Positions 6,403-15,535 of a DNA stretch of 64,000 nt are shown here, piece by piece. A program made the position numbers and the translations under genes. Numbering within the stretch: the first letter of the stretch is position 1; the number at the start of each line of letters is the position of its first letter. This DNA comes from DASXVX01 sp036504075. Its GTDB lineage: Bacteria > Bacillota > Sulfobacillia > Symbiobacteriales > Symbiobacteriaceae. Below the pieces are notes generated by a model. It did not search any database and was not told the DNA's origin. It saw nothing but the letters and a program-made list of their open reading frames with translations. Location of the stretch: assembly GCA_036504075.1 (NCBI GenBank), contig DASXVX010000068.1:1-64000 (forward strand), read 5' to 3'.

Positions 6403-9309
6403 ATGCAGAAAGGTCGGATGCTCGCCCTTGTGAGTGCGGCATCACTAGTCATGGGGGCCTTCGGAGTACAGGCCTGGACCGCAAATCGGGACTGGGCGGC
6501 ATCCAACCTTCCGGTTCTCCTGCGAAACGGATCGCTGTACATGACCCAGGACGCTATTAATACTGCCAGTAAAGCAGCGACCGATGCCGCAGGCCGGGGC
6601 CTATACGTCGTTCAGTTTACCGGTCCGGTCCACGATGCTTACAAGACTGCCCTGACCCGCCTGGGGGCGGAATTGGGGGACTACCTGCCTGAGAATGCGT
6701 TCCTGGTTCGGATGGATGGATCGCTGCGTGCCAAAGTGATGAACCTGGGGTTCGTGAAGGGCGTGGCGGCATATGCGCCGGCCTACAAGCTGGACCGGGG
6801 GCTGGCAGGCCTCTCCGGGCAGGCCGAGTCGCTGGTCCGCATTTCGACGTTCGGGTCTGGAACCAAGGGACCTGTGCAGGCCCTTTCCACGCTGGGACTG
6901 AAGCCGGAGGCCATCGGCGTGGGCGTGCTGACGGCGCGGGTGGACGGGCAGCGGCTCAGGTCGCTCCTCGACAGCACCGATGTCGTCTACGTGGAGCCGG
7001 TGCGGGCCAATGCGCTTCTGAATGACAAGGCTGCCGGGGTCATGGGCGTGACCAAGGCCTGGACTTCCGGCCTGGATGGCAAAGGCCAGGTGGTCGCTAT
7101 CAGCGATACGGGCCTGGACAATGGCAAGAACGATTCTTCCCTGCACCCGGATTTCCAGGGCCAGGTCAAACAGCTGACCGCACTGGGCCGGCCGGGTGAC
7201 GCCTCGGATACCATGGGCCATGGCACCCACGTGGCCGGCTCCATTCTCGGCACCGGCGCCGCTTCGAAGGGGCAACTCAAAGGCATGGCATCCGGTGCCA
7301 AGCTGGTGTTCCAGTCGGTGCTGGACAGCAAGGGCGGTCTGGGCGGCATCCCCGACGATCTGGGGACGCTCTTCAAGCAGGCGTATGACGCCGGAGCCCG
7401 GATCCACTCGAACTCCTGGGGCGTTCCGGCGGCCCAGGGCGGCACCACCTATGATGCGCAGTCGGCGCAGGTCGACAAGTTCATGTGGGAGCACCCGGAC
7501 TACACGATTCTCTTTGCCGCCGGCAACGACGGCGACCAGAACAATGACGGTCAGACCGACTACGGCACGGTTTCCACGCCCGGCACCGCCAAGAACGCGA
7601 TTACGGTGGGCGCTTCGCAGAATAACCGGCCGGACAAGAAAATGGCCACCGACATCAGCGCCATGGCCACTTTCTCCAGCCGCGGCCCCACCGGCGACGG
7701 CCGAGTGAAGCCGGACGTCGTCGCTCCGGGCACCTGGATTGCCTCGACCAGGTCCAGCCTGGCGGACGCCAAGGAGTTCTGGGGGGCCTTTGAGGGCAAC
7801 GATAAGTACGGCTATATGGGCGGGACCTCCATGGCCACCCCGCTGACGGCGGGCGCCACCACCGTGCTCCGGCAGTACTTCGTGGACAAGCTTTCCATCA
7901 CCCCGAAGGCGTCGCTCCTGAAGGCGTCGCTGATCAACGGGGCGGCAGCCATGAACACCAGCCTCTCCTGGAAGGACGACGGTTGGGGCCGGGTAGACAT
8001 CAATAATACGCTCTACGGCCGGCCGTTCAAGTTCGTCAACGAGGAGAAGGCGCTGGGGACTGGCGAAGCCCAGACGTACAGCTACGCGGTCAAGAGCGGC
8101 CAGCCCTTCAAGGTGACCCTGGTCTGGACCGACTACCCGGCCACGCCGGCGGCGGACAAGACGCTGGTCAACGACCTTGATCTCACCGTTAAAGGACCCG
8201 ATGGCAAGGAGATTCTCGGCAATGCGATGCTCGGGAACGCCGTCGACCACACCAACAACGTGGAGAACGTGGTGGTGAGCGCTCCGGCAGACGGCACCTA
8301 CACGGTTACGGTGAAGGGCTATAACATCCCGCAGGGACCCCAGCGGTTTGCACTGGTAGCCTCCGGCAATGTCGACGGTGGGACTACGGTTCCGAACCCG
8401 CCGCCGACCGATCCCAATCCGAACCCGCCGGCCAAGGATACGCAGGCGCCCAAGACCAGCATTTCCAGCCCGACGGACGGTGCGGCCGTCTCCGGCACCG
8501 TCTCGGTCACGGCGGGCGCCACCGACAACGTGGGCGTCAGCAAGGTGATCTTCTACGTGGACGGTCAGCAGCTTAACACGGTCGCCACGGCTCCGTACAC
8601 CGTCGCCTGGGATTCGACCCGGGTCGCCGACGGGACCCACTCCCTGGTCGCCAACGCCTATGACGCGGCCGGCAATGTGGGCATTTCCCCGACGGTCAAG
8701 GTGAAGGTGAGCAACGCCGCCGCTGCAGCCTCTCAGTCGCTCCAGTTCTCGGGCAAGACTGGTTCGTACGGCACCGCCGGCAAGTACTACGTGGACGTGT
8801 TGGCGCCGGGCACCGTGAAGGCGGAATTTGCTCAGAACGGTTTCGGCAGCGTCAGCCTCGCGGCCCTCGATCCCGCCGGAAAGCAGGTGGCGACGGGTCA
8901 GGATGGCCTCAGTTTCAACGCCGTCACCACCGGCACGTACACCATGGTGGTGACGTCGGGCGGCGGCTGGGCGAATTACGGCCTGAAGGTCACTTATCCG
9001 CCGGTGCCGAGCACGGTGGTGGAGAGCCGCAGCGGGACGCTTTCGGCCGGCGGCACCCGGTACCAGGTTTACACGGTGAATATGGCTTCCGCAGGCAGCC
9101 TGAACGCCCTGGTCAATTTTGCCGACAGTCGGGCGGACCTGGACCTTTACGTGGTTGACAGCAAGGGGCAGGTCGTTGCCCAGGCCACGTCGCCTGATCT
9201 CGACCCGGAGACGCTTTCGGCGAGACTGGCGGCCGGCACCTATGCCGTGTACGTGGTCGCCGACAGCGGCCTGTCGAACTACCAGTTGACGATCGTTCAT
9301 CCCAAGTAA
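6403..9309 (+). CDS. secreted subtilisin-like S8 serine protease with C-terminal Ig-like and PPC domains
   Basis: A large extracellular subtilase of 968 residues. A Sec signal peptide (Met-Gln-Lys-Gly-Arg then a hydrophobic core) is followed by a propeptide-like region to about residue 210. The catalytic triad is Asp235 (SDTGLD), His273 (GHGTHVAGS) and Ser476 (GGTSMATP), with the oxyanion Asn in AAGNDGD. After it comes a jelly-roll domain typical of KP-43-like subtilases (KVTLVWTDYPA, LVNDLDLTV), a Pro-rich linker, a bacterial Ig-like domain (about 690-770) and two PPC-like beta domains. The ATG at 6388 is also in frame but the GGGGG site favours 6403. Likely a nutrient-scavenging exoprotease. 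Confidence 0.92.
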   Translation: MQKGRMLALVSAASLVMGAFGVQAWTANRDWAASNLPVLLRNGSLYMTQDAINTASKAATDAAGRGLYVVQFTGPVHDAYKTALTRLGAELGDYLPENAFLVRMDGSLRAKVMNLGFVKGVAAYAPAYKLDRGLAGLSGQAESLVRISTFGSGTKGPVQALSTLGLKPEAIGVGVLTARVDGQRLRSLLDSTDVVYVEPVRANALLNDKAAGVMGVTKAWTSGLDGKGQVVAISDTGLDNGKNDSSLHPDFQGQVKQLTALGRPGDASDTMGHGTHVAGSILGTGAASKGQLKGMASGAKLVFQSVLDSKGGLGGIPDDLGTLFKQAYDAGARIHSNSWGVPAAQGGTTYDAQSAQVDKFMWEHPDYTILFAAGNDGDQNNDGQTDYGTVSTPGTAKNAITVGASQNNRPDKKMATDISAMATFSSRGPTGDGRVKPDVVAPGTWIASTRSSLADAKEFWGAFEGNDKYGYMGGTSMATPLTAGATTVLRQYFVDKLSITPKASLLKASLINGAAAMNTSLSWKDDGWGRVDINNTLYGRPFKFVNEEKALGTGEAQTYSYAVKSGQPFKVTLVWTDYPATPAADKTLVNDLDLTVKGPDGKEILGNAMLGNAVDHTNNVENVVVSAPADGTYTVTVKGYNIPQGPQRFALVASGNVDGGTTVPNPPPTDPNPNPPAKDTQAPKTSISSPTDGAAVSGTVSVTAGATDNVGVSKVIFYVDGQQLNTVATAPYTVAWDSTRVADGTHSLVANAYDAAGNVGISPTVKVKVSNAAAAASQSLQFSGKTGSYGTAGKYYVDVLAPGTVKAEFAQNGFGSVSLAALDPAGKQVATGQDGLSFNAVTTGTYTMVVTSGGGWANYGLKVTYPPVPSTVVESRSGTLSAGGTRYQVYTVNMASAGSLNALVNFADSRADLDLYVVDSKGQVVAQATSPDLDPETLSARLAAGTYAVYVVADSGLSNYQLTIVHPK

Positions 9310-9321
9310 GCGCATTCGGCG

Positions 9322-9351
9322 AAGCGCAGGCAGTCCTCACTGCCTGCGCTT
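9322..9351 (+). terminator. hairpin terminator after the S8 protease
   Basis: A perfect 13-bp stem (9322-9334 with 9339-9351) around a CCTC loop lies 13 bp after the protease stop and is followed by TGCGTTTCG. Confidence 0.75.
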
Positions 9352-9378
9352 TGCGTTTCGGTTGACGACCGTCCATAC

Positions 9379-9417
9379 AACCAGGCGGACCTGACCGGGA
9401 GTCAGGTCCGCCTGGTT
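9379..9417. terminator. 17-bp hairpin between convergent genes
   Basis: A perfect 17-bp stem (9379-9395 with 9401-9417) with a CGGGA loop ends at the stop codon of the minus-strand deacetylase. Together with the preceding hairpin it insulates the convergent protease and deacetylase genes. Confidence 0.75.
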
Positions 9418-10310
9418 TAGCTGCCACACTTCAAGACCTGCGGGATGGTGACAAACTTGTACCCCTTCTCCCGGAGCGTCGGAATGGCCTGGTCGGAGGC
9501 CAGTGCGGTCTCGGGGACGTTGAGGTGCATCAGCACCACGGAGCCGTTCTGGGGCTTTTCGATCAGCCGCTTTACCAGCGTCGCCAGGGGCGGGAACTGC
9601 CAGTCGAGCGTGTCCACATCCCAGTAGACGCTGTACGTGAACCCAGCCTGCCGGACCAGCCGGCGCTCGTCGTTATTGAAGGCGCCATAGGGTTCCCGGA
9701 AGAGCGGGCGGGTCTCCTTGCCGGTGATACGGGCGATGGCGGTCTCGCCGTCGCGCACCTCTTTCAGCACTTCTGTCGGGGTCAGCTTGGTCAGATCCTG
9801 GTGATCGTACGTATGGTTGGCGATCGTGTGGCCTTCAGCAGCGATGCGCTTCGCCAGGGCGGGGTAGCTCTCCACCCACTTGCCGGTGAGGAAGAACGTG
9901 GCTGTTACCTGTTGCTTCTTCAGGACAGCCAAAATGGCTGCCGCACCGTCTGCTGCGGAGCCGGCGTCGTAGGTCAGCGCAATTTGCTTGCAGGCGCGAT
10001 CGCCGTGCTCCACAAAGATCGTCATTTCGCCCCCTGCGTGCTCGGGCGGTTTGGTGGCCGGCTTCGGCTCGGGCGGGGGCAGCGTGACGGTGACCGGCAC
10101 ATCGACGATGGGCGCAATGGTGGGAGAGGTGGTTGCCGGCGGCGCCGGGGTCCGCGGCTCCGGCCGGGAGGTTTTTCTCACCGCGGCGTTGGGAAAGAGG
10201 GCCGCCGCCAGAAGTCCCAGGACCAGCAGCGCCGTGAAGCCAGTCAGGACCTTGCGGTAATCATCGCGCCGGTTACGTCCGGGGCCGGGGACGGGATTGT
10301 CCGGTTGCAT
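9417..10310 (-). CDS. membrane-anchored polysaccharide deacetylase (NodB domain)
   Basis: A carbohydrate esterase family 4-type protein of 297 residues that should deacetylate peptidoglycan or another wall glycan outside the membrane. One membrane helix (about residues 23-42) and a Pro-rich spacer precede the NodB domain. Family motifs are present: motif 1 as TYDAG, motif 2 as HTIANHTYDH, motif 3 as FREPYG, motif 4 as DTLDW and motif 5 as VLMHL. In motif 1 the usual second Asp is Ala, as in some PdaA-like enzymes, so metal binding may differ. ATG 10310 has a GGAGG site. It lies downstream of an LCP gene on the same strand. Confidence 0.88.
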   Translation of the reverse strand: MQPDNPVPGPGRNRRDDYRKVLTGFTALLVLGLLAAALFPNAAVRKTSRPEPRTPAPPATTSPTIAPIVDVPVTVTLPPPEPKPATKPPEHAGGEMTIFVEHGDRACKQIALTYDAGSAADGAAAILAVLKKQQVTATFFLTGKWVESYPALAKRIAAEGHTIANHTYDHQDLTKLTPTEVLKEVRDGETAIARITGKETRPLFREPYGAFNNDERRLVRQAGFTYSVYWDVDTLDWQFPPLATLVKRLIEKPQNGSVVLMHLNVPETALASDQAIPTLREKGYKFVTIPQVLKCGS

Positions 10311-10417
10311 GGTTGCCTCCGTCGTGACGAAGAGTGGGTGTGCTATTCATAGAGTACGTCCGGCTCGTCCGGAAATGCCCCGCAAACACTTCGCCCGGGG
10401 AGGCAGCCAGCCCTGCT

Positions 10418-11314
10418 CTATTGCCAGTCTGCTTTCAGGCGGGTGAGTTCCGCCCGGTTCACCACAAAATAGCTGACGTCGCCGGCGTAGTCGCCCCGGC
10501 CCGGCAGCGTCTCCTCGACCAGCGCGCCCGGCGACTGGGCCGCCTGGTAGAGCGCCTGGACGAGGCGCCACTGCTCCGTTACCGGGATGTTGGTCTGGAG
10601 ATACCGGCTGGCGGTGAACAGCAGGGCCGGGAGTTTGGGCAGGTTGGCCGGGGTAAGCGCCCGAGCCGCCGCCGCTTTCATGAATGCCTGCTGGCGGGCC
10701 ACCCGGCCCATGTCGTCGCCGTTTTCGTCGTGCCGGAACCGGACGAACTCTTCGGCCTTCTTCCCGTCCAGCAGTTGCGGACCCGGCTTCAAGTCGATCA
10801 CCAGGTCGTCGTCCGGATCCACGTAGTACATGGGCTTCGGCACGTTGAACGGCACGCCGCCCATGAGGTCCACCAGGTGTTTGAAGCCTTCCATGTTCAC
10901 CTTGACGTAGTAGTCGACCGGCAGGCCCAGCAGGTCGCTGACGACCTTGCGGGAGAGGCCCGCCCCGCCGTAGGCGAAGGCCGCGTTGGCCTTGCTGTCG
11001 CCGTGTCCGTCGATCGTAACCAGCGTATCCCGGGGGATGGAGATCACCCGAACCCCGCCCGCCTCAAAGCGAACCAACAGCATGGTATCCGAGCGCCCCA
11101 CGTCGTTTTTTCGCTCATCGACGCCCAACACCAGGACGTTGACCGGTGCAGGGGCGGCAGCGGGACTCTGGGCGGCCGGCTGGGCCGGGCTGCTCCAGAG
11201 GGGTCGCTTTGGCACCAGGTTCCAGTATGCGAACAGACTGCCCGCAGCCAACAGCAGGCCGGCCAGGAAGCCGGCCAGGAAGCGCCATTCAGTCCGCCGC
11301 TTACGCCGGTCCAT
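10418..11314 (-). CDS. LytR-CpsA-Psr (LCP) family protein
   Basis: LCP proteins are membrane phosphotransferases that attach teichoic acids or other glycans to peptidoglycan. The 298-residue product has an Arg/Lys-rich cytoplasmic start, one membrane helix (about 13-32), an Ala/Pro spacer and the LCP catalytic domain with LVLGVDER, GRSDTMLLV, SIPRDTLV and NAAFAYGG. The conserved Arg/Asp residues that bind pyrophosphate are kept. There is no LytR_C domain, unlike the second LCP protein at 22876. The frame is open further upstream, but the AGGAGGG site supports ATG 11314. The deacetylase follows 107 bp later, so both may act on the same wall polymer. Confidence 0.9.
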   Translation of the reverse strand: MDRRKRRTEWRFLAGFLAGLLLAAGSLFAYWNLVPKRPLWSSPAQPAAQSPAAAPAPVNVLVLGVDERKNDVGRSDTMLLVRFEAGGVRVISIPRDTLVTIDGHGDSKANAAFAYGGAGLSRKVVSDLLGLPVDYYVKVNMEGFKHLVDLMGGVPFNVPKPMYYVDPDDDLVIDLKPGPQLLDGKKAEEFVRFRHDENGDDMGRVARQQAFMKAAAARALTPANLPKLPALLFTASRYLQTNIPVTEQWRLVQALYQAAQSPGALVEETLPGRGDYAGDVSYFVVNRAELTRLKADWQ

Positions 11315-11416
11315 GCGGTTCCCTCCTGACGGTTGTAATGGCGCTGATACCAGTATAGAGGCGGGCTGCAACCCCTTACAACCGGCGGTGTTTCCCTGCC
11401 AAAACATGCCTGACAA

Positions 11417-11447
11417 ATCACCCCCCGGGCGTTGCCCGGGGGGTGAT
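11417..11447. terminator. GC-rich hairpin between the CBS-ACT and LCP genes
   Basis: A perfect 14-bp stem around a GTT loop sits 12 bp after the stop of the CBS-ACT gene, read on the minus strand. The trailing T content is modest, so termination may be partial. Confidence 0.6.
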
Positions 11448-11459
11448 GAGAGCCGGCGG

Positions 11460-12080
11460 CTAGTCGACCTGAACGTGAATGACCTTGTAGCCGTGTTGCT
11501 CCAGGAGTTCCACCAGCGGATGGTGAGATGCGGTTTCGACGCGGACGACGATTTTATACTGGTCCATGACCTGGGAATGGAACGTGGCCACGTGGGTGAT
11601 GGAGACCCCGGCGTCCCGGATGATTTCGGCGATGCGGGCCAATTGCCCCTTGCGGTCGGGCACCACCAGCGTCAGGCGGACGGTGCCGGAATCGACCCCG
11701 AGCATTTCGCTGAAGTTCCGGAAGATATCCGATTCGTTGATGATCCCTTTCAGGTTTCCGTCTTCCACCACGGGCAGCATGGGAATGTCCCGCTGCAACA
11801 TGACCTTGGCCACCCGCTCGATCAAGTCCTCGGGCTGCGCGGTCACGACGTCCCGGACCATGAACTCGGAGACTTTCTTCGGCAGGGCGACCTGGCGCCC
11901 TTCTTTCATACAGGCCTCAAAGATGTCCAGCAGTTGGATAATCCCCACAAGCGTCTTTCGGTCGCTCATTACCGGGAGGCAGTCATACTTTTTGGTCTGA
12001 AGCACGTCGTACGCGTGCTGCAGGGTATCGTCCGGACTTACCGCGGTGACATCCTCAATCATAACGTTGCGCACAAACAT
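11460..12080 (-). CDS. CBS domain pair with C-terminal ACT domain (AcuB-like)
   Basis: A cytoplasmic sensor-type protein of 206 residues. Two CBS motifs occupy about residues 1-60 and 72-130 (VSPDDTLQHAYDVL, DCLPVMSD; AQPEDLIERVAKVML, IPMLPVVED). An ACT-like domain follows (LVVPDRKGQLARIAEIIRDAGVSI). This layout matches AcuB-like proteins; CBS pairs bind adenine nucleotides and ACT domains bind amino acids. No enzyme domain is attached and no acu gene is adjacent, so the role is unknown. The frame is open upstream to 12272, but AGGAGGCGGGAT precedes ATG 12080. Confidence 0.82.
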   Translation of the reverse strand: MFVRNVMIEDVTAVSPDDTLQHAYDVLQTKKYDCLPVMSDRKTLVGIIQLLDIFEACMKEGRQVALPKKVSEFMVRDVVTAQPEDLIERVAKVMLQRDIPMLPVVEDGNLKGIINESDIFRNFSEMLGVDSGTVRLTLVVPDRKGQLARIAEIIRDAGVSITHVATFHSQVMDQYKIVVRVETASHHPLVELLEQHGYKVIHVQVD

Positions 12081-12266
12081 TTCGATCCCGCCTCCTGTCA
12101 TCCCGAGCGAATACGCAAATGCTGCATCTAAGTGTATTGGACGAACAGCAGCGTTTTCCTTGCGAGTCCAAGAAATTTCACTGTTCCTCGCAGCAGCGAG
12201 GCACCCGAATCGGCAGGGGCGGCGGCTTTTTTCGGGAACCATTGCTCTCGGTAAGGGGATGATGGG

Positions 12267-13241
12267 TTGCATTACAACGTTCCGCCAGAAGCCAAAGGGC
12301 TAAGCGTGGGCAAGTATCTCTATGACCGGTTGAAGCTTTCTCGGACGCTGGTGCGTCGGGCCAAAAACAGCGACGGAATCCTGGTAGACGGGACGCCGGT
12401 GCGTACCAGCCACGTTCTGGCCGGGGGCGAGGTGATTCAACTCCTGGTCGCGGCCGAATCCCGGGTGGCCCCGGAGGAACTGCCGCTCCTGGTCGTTTAT
12501 GAAGATCCCCACCTGCTGGTGGTTGAGAAGGGGCCGGGCATGGTGGTCCACCCGGTGAAGGACTACACCGGCGGGACGCTGGCCAATGCCGTGGCCTATC
12601 ACTTGCAGCAGCAGGGAGCGGAGCCGGCGGCCCGGCCGGTTCAGCGGTTGGACCGGGATACATCCGGGCTGGTGCTGTTTGCCAAATCAGCCGACGTGGC
12701 GGGAAAGCTGGCCCGGGAACTGGAGCGGCACAAGCTGGAGCGCCGGTACGTGGCGTTCGTCCACGGCCGGTTGGCGGCGGAACGGGGCACGGTGGACGTG
12801 CCCATCCGCCGGGTCTGGGGCCACCCGGTGGCTCGGGAAGCCGCCGTGGGGCTTCGGACGCCGGAGCAGGAGGCGCTGCTGGCGGACGCGGTCGCCGAAG
12901 GGCGCACCTTGCGCGACGAGTGGACGGCGGCGGGCTCCCGGGCCGTCACGCACTGGGAGGTGCTCCGCCACTGGCGGGAAGTGACCATGCTGGCCCTGCG
13001 GCTGGAGACCGGCCGGACCCACCAGATTCGGGTGCACATGGCGCACCTTGGGCATCCGCTGCTGGGCGACGAGCTATACGGGCGGGCCGGGGCGCCGGGG
13101 CGGCAGGCGCTCCATGCGGTGAGTCTGGCGTTTGCCCATCCCGTCACCGGGGAGTTGCTCTCGTTCGAGTCGCCGCTCCCGGCGGACCTGGTGCACCTCA
13201 TGACCGAACTGGGCCAGGAAACGCCAGAGCGAACCCGGTAG
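12267..13241 (+). CDS. RluA-family rRNA/tRNA pseudouridine synthase
   Basis: The 324-residue enzyme isomerises uridine in structured RNA. An S4 RNA-binding domain spans about residues 12-75 (YLYDRLKLSRTLVRRAKN) and the catalytic domain follows. The active-site aspartate is Asp129 in QRLDRDTSGL; most RluA/RluD enzymes have His before Arg in this motif, here Gln. Later motifs LETGRTHQIRVHM and GHPLLGDELYG confirm the family. RluD/YlyB-type activity is plausible but the target base cannot be told. The TTG start has AAGGGGA seven bases upstream. It is divergent from the CBS-ACT gene. Confidence 0.9.
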   Translation: MHYNVPPEAKGLSVGKYLYDRLKLSRTLVRRAKNSDGILVDGTPVRTSHVLAGGEVIQLLVAAESRVAPEELPLLVVYEDPHLLVVEKGPGMVVHPVKDYTGGTLANAVAYHLQQQGAEPAARPVQRLDRDTSGLVLFAKSADVAGKLARELERHKLERRYVAFVHGRLAAERGTVDVPIRRVWGHPVAREAAVGLRTPEQEALLADAVAEGRTLRDEWTAAGSRAVTHWEVLRHWREVTMLALRLETGRTHQIRVHMAHLGHPLLGDELYGRAGAPGRQALHAVSLAFAHPVTGELLSFESPLPADLVHLMTELGQETPERTR

Positions 13242-13247
13242 CAAACG

Positions 13248-13280
13248 AAACCGCCCTGCGGGTTACGCGGGGCGGTTTTA
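13248..13280. terminator. bidirectional intrinsic terminator
   Basis: A 13-bp stem with one G-T pair (13248-13260 with 13266-13278), a GGTTA loop, a leading A-run and a trailing TTTT lie between the convergent pseudouridine synthase and glycosyltransferase genes. Confidence 0.85.
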
Positions 13281-13289
13281 GCTGTGCGA

Positions 13290-15242
13290 TTATTCCCGGG
13301 TGCGGGGAGTCTTGACCCAGCCCTTGGGCTGGCGGCCGATCCACTTGAGTACCAGGGCGCTGGAGTACGGCAGAGGCAGGAAGAACGCCGAGAGCGGCAG
13401 CAGAAGCAACTGGGCCACGCCGGCCACCCGGGTGGACCTCGGGGCGGCGTCCATGTGGTGGGCGTAGTGGAAGTAGCAGTAGAGCGTGAAGAAGAAGTAG
13501 AACGGACCCAGCAGGCCGAACAGGTTGCGGATGATGTAGGGGGCGGCACTGGTGTCGATCATGTGCACCGAATACATCAGGTAGACCGCGATCGGCAAGA
13601 GGGCGATCAGCTGGAATAGCACCCAGGAGAAATGACCCTTCCACCAATAAGTGCGGAGCAGGCGCTGTTTCCGGTCGCCGGGAAGACTAAGATCGGCCTT
13701 GATCTTGTCGTACACCTGCAGGTAGCCGCTCCCCCAGCGGAGCCGCTGCCGGAAGAACGCCTTGAACGTCGGCGGCGTCTGCTCGGAGGAGGCGTAGGGC
13801 AGGAATTCCGGCCAGGCGTCGCCTTTGAGCCAGGCCCGGGCGCCGAGTTCCATGTCCTCGGTCAGCACTGTGTCGTCAAAGCCGCCGATTCGCTGCATGA
13901 GATCTCTGGAGGCGAAAATGTTTGTACCGCCGATGAACGGGATGGACTTCAGCAGGTACGGAATCTGCCACTCATGGGAGACGGCCTGGTAGAGGCCGGC
14001 GATTTTGCAGAGGAAACCGGTCTTCCAGAAGTTGCGAATCTGGTAGACGGGACCCTGGGCGATCTGGAACTGCTCGCCGACCATGAGCCGCCGCCAGGCG
14101 ATGTAGAGCAGCACGTCCCGGTCAGGCCGGCTCTCGGCGTCGTAGAAGGCCCAGAAGGCGGACCGGTCGTCGGCAAAACGGAAGGCGTAGTTGAGCGCCC
14201 GTCCCTTGGTAGAGGGGACAAAGTTGCCGGTGCAGACGCCGTCGAGGTAGCCGTCGAAGTCCCAGGGCACGATCACGTGCTTGATCGTCGGCGTGTTGCG
14301 CATGCCGGCGAACTCCCGGCGCTTCCGCTCGACGATGTCCTGGGTGGTGGGCCACGCCTCGACACAGGCGGTCAGCAGCCATTCGGCCAGCCGCTCGGTC
14401 GGGGTGGAGTGGACCCGGCGGATAATCCGGGAGCCCACGGTTTCCGAGAGCGCGGTCAGGACTTTCTGGGTGAGTGGCTGGCGGGCCTGGGCGGCTTCAG
14501 ACATGAGCCGGGCCACCAGCTTCTCGGGTTGCGCCTTCTTCAGCTGGGTCGCCGCCATTACGGTGGGGATCGCAAAGCTGAGGAAGATCGGATAGAGGCG
14601 GGCGATGTCGGCCGGGGTGGCCTGTGGCAGGCACCGGCGGATGGACTCGTACAAATGCTCCCGGTCGATCCGGCCGTTGCTGGAGACCAGCGAGAGCGAC
14701 ATCTCGCGGAGAATCTCCTGGCGGTGGAACGGCGAGAGCGACAGCAGTTCCCGGACGGAGAGATAGGGGCCAGCCTTCCGCTCGGCCAGCTGGGCCTCTT
14801 CGAGGGCCAGGCGGGAGAGCAGGGCCATGAGCACGGCTTCGTGTTTGTCACCGCCGGGCCAGGCGGCTTCACTCAGCAGGAACGGCGTCAGTGCGTCGAT
14901 GATCTCCTGGCGCTCCTGGTCGGCAGCCTGCACCTCTTTTTCGTCGGTAACTACGAGCACTTCGTAGTTTTCCGGTGCGTAGCGTAGGTGCGACAGGTGA
15001 TCGACCGTCTTCTCGATGACATCGGCCTCGTTGCGGGCCGGCACGAAAATCGAGAAGAAGGGGACCGCCTTGCCTTGCTGATAGGCCAGATCGGTAATCA
15101 TGGCTTCGGACAGACCTGTGGGACGCTTGCGGTAGTAGTTCTTGTACGCGTAGTAACGCCAGTAGAACATCCGGCTGAAGACCACGAACAAGATCGCGTA
15201 AAGGGTGAGCAGGGAGATGTAGATCCATTGAGCGGTCGTCAC
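13290..15242 (-). CDS. membrane family-2 glycosyltransferase with a ~215-residue insertion
   Basis: A processive-type GT2 enzyme of 650 residues. An N-terminal helix (about 8-25) is followed by the nucleotide-sugar fold: FVPARNEADVI, VLVVTDEKE (to 103), STKGRALNYAF, FYDAESRPD, TEDMELG and the acceptor motif QRLRWGSGY. At least three membrane helices close the C terminus. Between the first strands of the domain and the KGRALNY motif lies a mainly helical, charged insert (about 103-318) not normal for GT2 proteins, where these motifs are some 40 residues apart. The GTG start has an AGGAGGAA site. The polymer made is unknown; wall or capsular glycan is likely. Confidence 0.85.
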   Translation of the reverse strand: MTTAQWIYISLLTLYAILFVVFSRMFYWRYYAYKNYYRKRPTGLSEAMITDLAYQQGKAVPFFSIFVPARNEADVIEKTVDHLSHLRYAPENYEVLVVTDEKEVQAADQERQEIIDALTPFLLSEAAWPGGDKHEAVLMALLSRLALEEAQLAERKAGPYLSVRELLSLSPFHRQEILREMSLSLVSSNGRIDREHLYESIRRCLPQATPADIARLYPIFLSFAIPTVMAATQLKKAQPEKLVARLMSEAAQARQPLTQKVLTALSETVGSRIIRRVHSTPTERLAEWLLTACVEAWPTTQDIVERKRREFAGMRNTPTIKHVIVPWDFDGYLDGVCTGNFVPSTKGRALNYAFRFADDRSAFWAFYDAESRPDRDVLLYIAWRRLMVGEQFQIAQGPVYQIRNFWKTGFLCKIAGLYQAVSHEWQIPYLLKSIPFIGGTNIFASRDLMQRIGGFDDTVLTEDMELGARAWLKGDAWPEFLPYASSEQTPPTFKAFFRQRLRWGSGYLQVYDKIKADLSLPGDRKQRLLRTYWWKGHFSWVLFQLIALLPIAVYLMYSVHMIDTSAAPYIIRNLFGLLGPFYFFFTLYCYFHYAHHMDAAPRSTRVAGVAQLLLLPLSAFFLPLPYSSALVLKWIGRQPKGWVKTPRTRE

Positions 15243-15497
15243 GGTGCTCTCGTTCCTCCTCGATTCTGGCCGGGCCAGTCTCCAGCGGGAGAATCCCCGG
15301 CTGCAACCCAGTCTGTGTGTGATGTCAGTAGGCGCTTATATGGTAGTTGAAAAGCGCCTTTCTCTTGGTACGGCGGCACTCATACAAACATTTCCACGGA
15401 AACTTTTTGACTTTATATGGTATATTTTCGTGTCCCCAAGGAGTATAACGCTTCTTTGGGTTACCGTCAATTGGAAGTTCAGCGGTATAAGGCGTTC

Positions 15498-15526
15498 TTG
15501 ACACGCTCGGAATTCGGGCCTAAAAT
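15498..15526 (+). promoter_or_regulatory. consensus sigmaA promoter of the SOS cassette
   Basis: TTGACA (15498-15503), a 17-bp spacer and TAAAAT (15521-15526) form a near-perfect housekeeping promoter. Transcription should begin around 15533-15540, directly at the first LexA-type operator, so a strong promoter is placed under tight repression. Confidence 0.85.
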
Positions 15527-15535
15527 AAGCATACA

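Noticed and set aside
6601..9315. 904-codon open frame on the minus strand
   Set aside because: It is exactly antisense to the S8 protease, whose catalytic motifs are unmistakable; the mirror frame is Arg/His/Gly-rich nonsense typical of GC-rich antisense frames.
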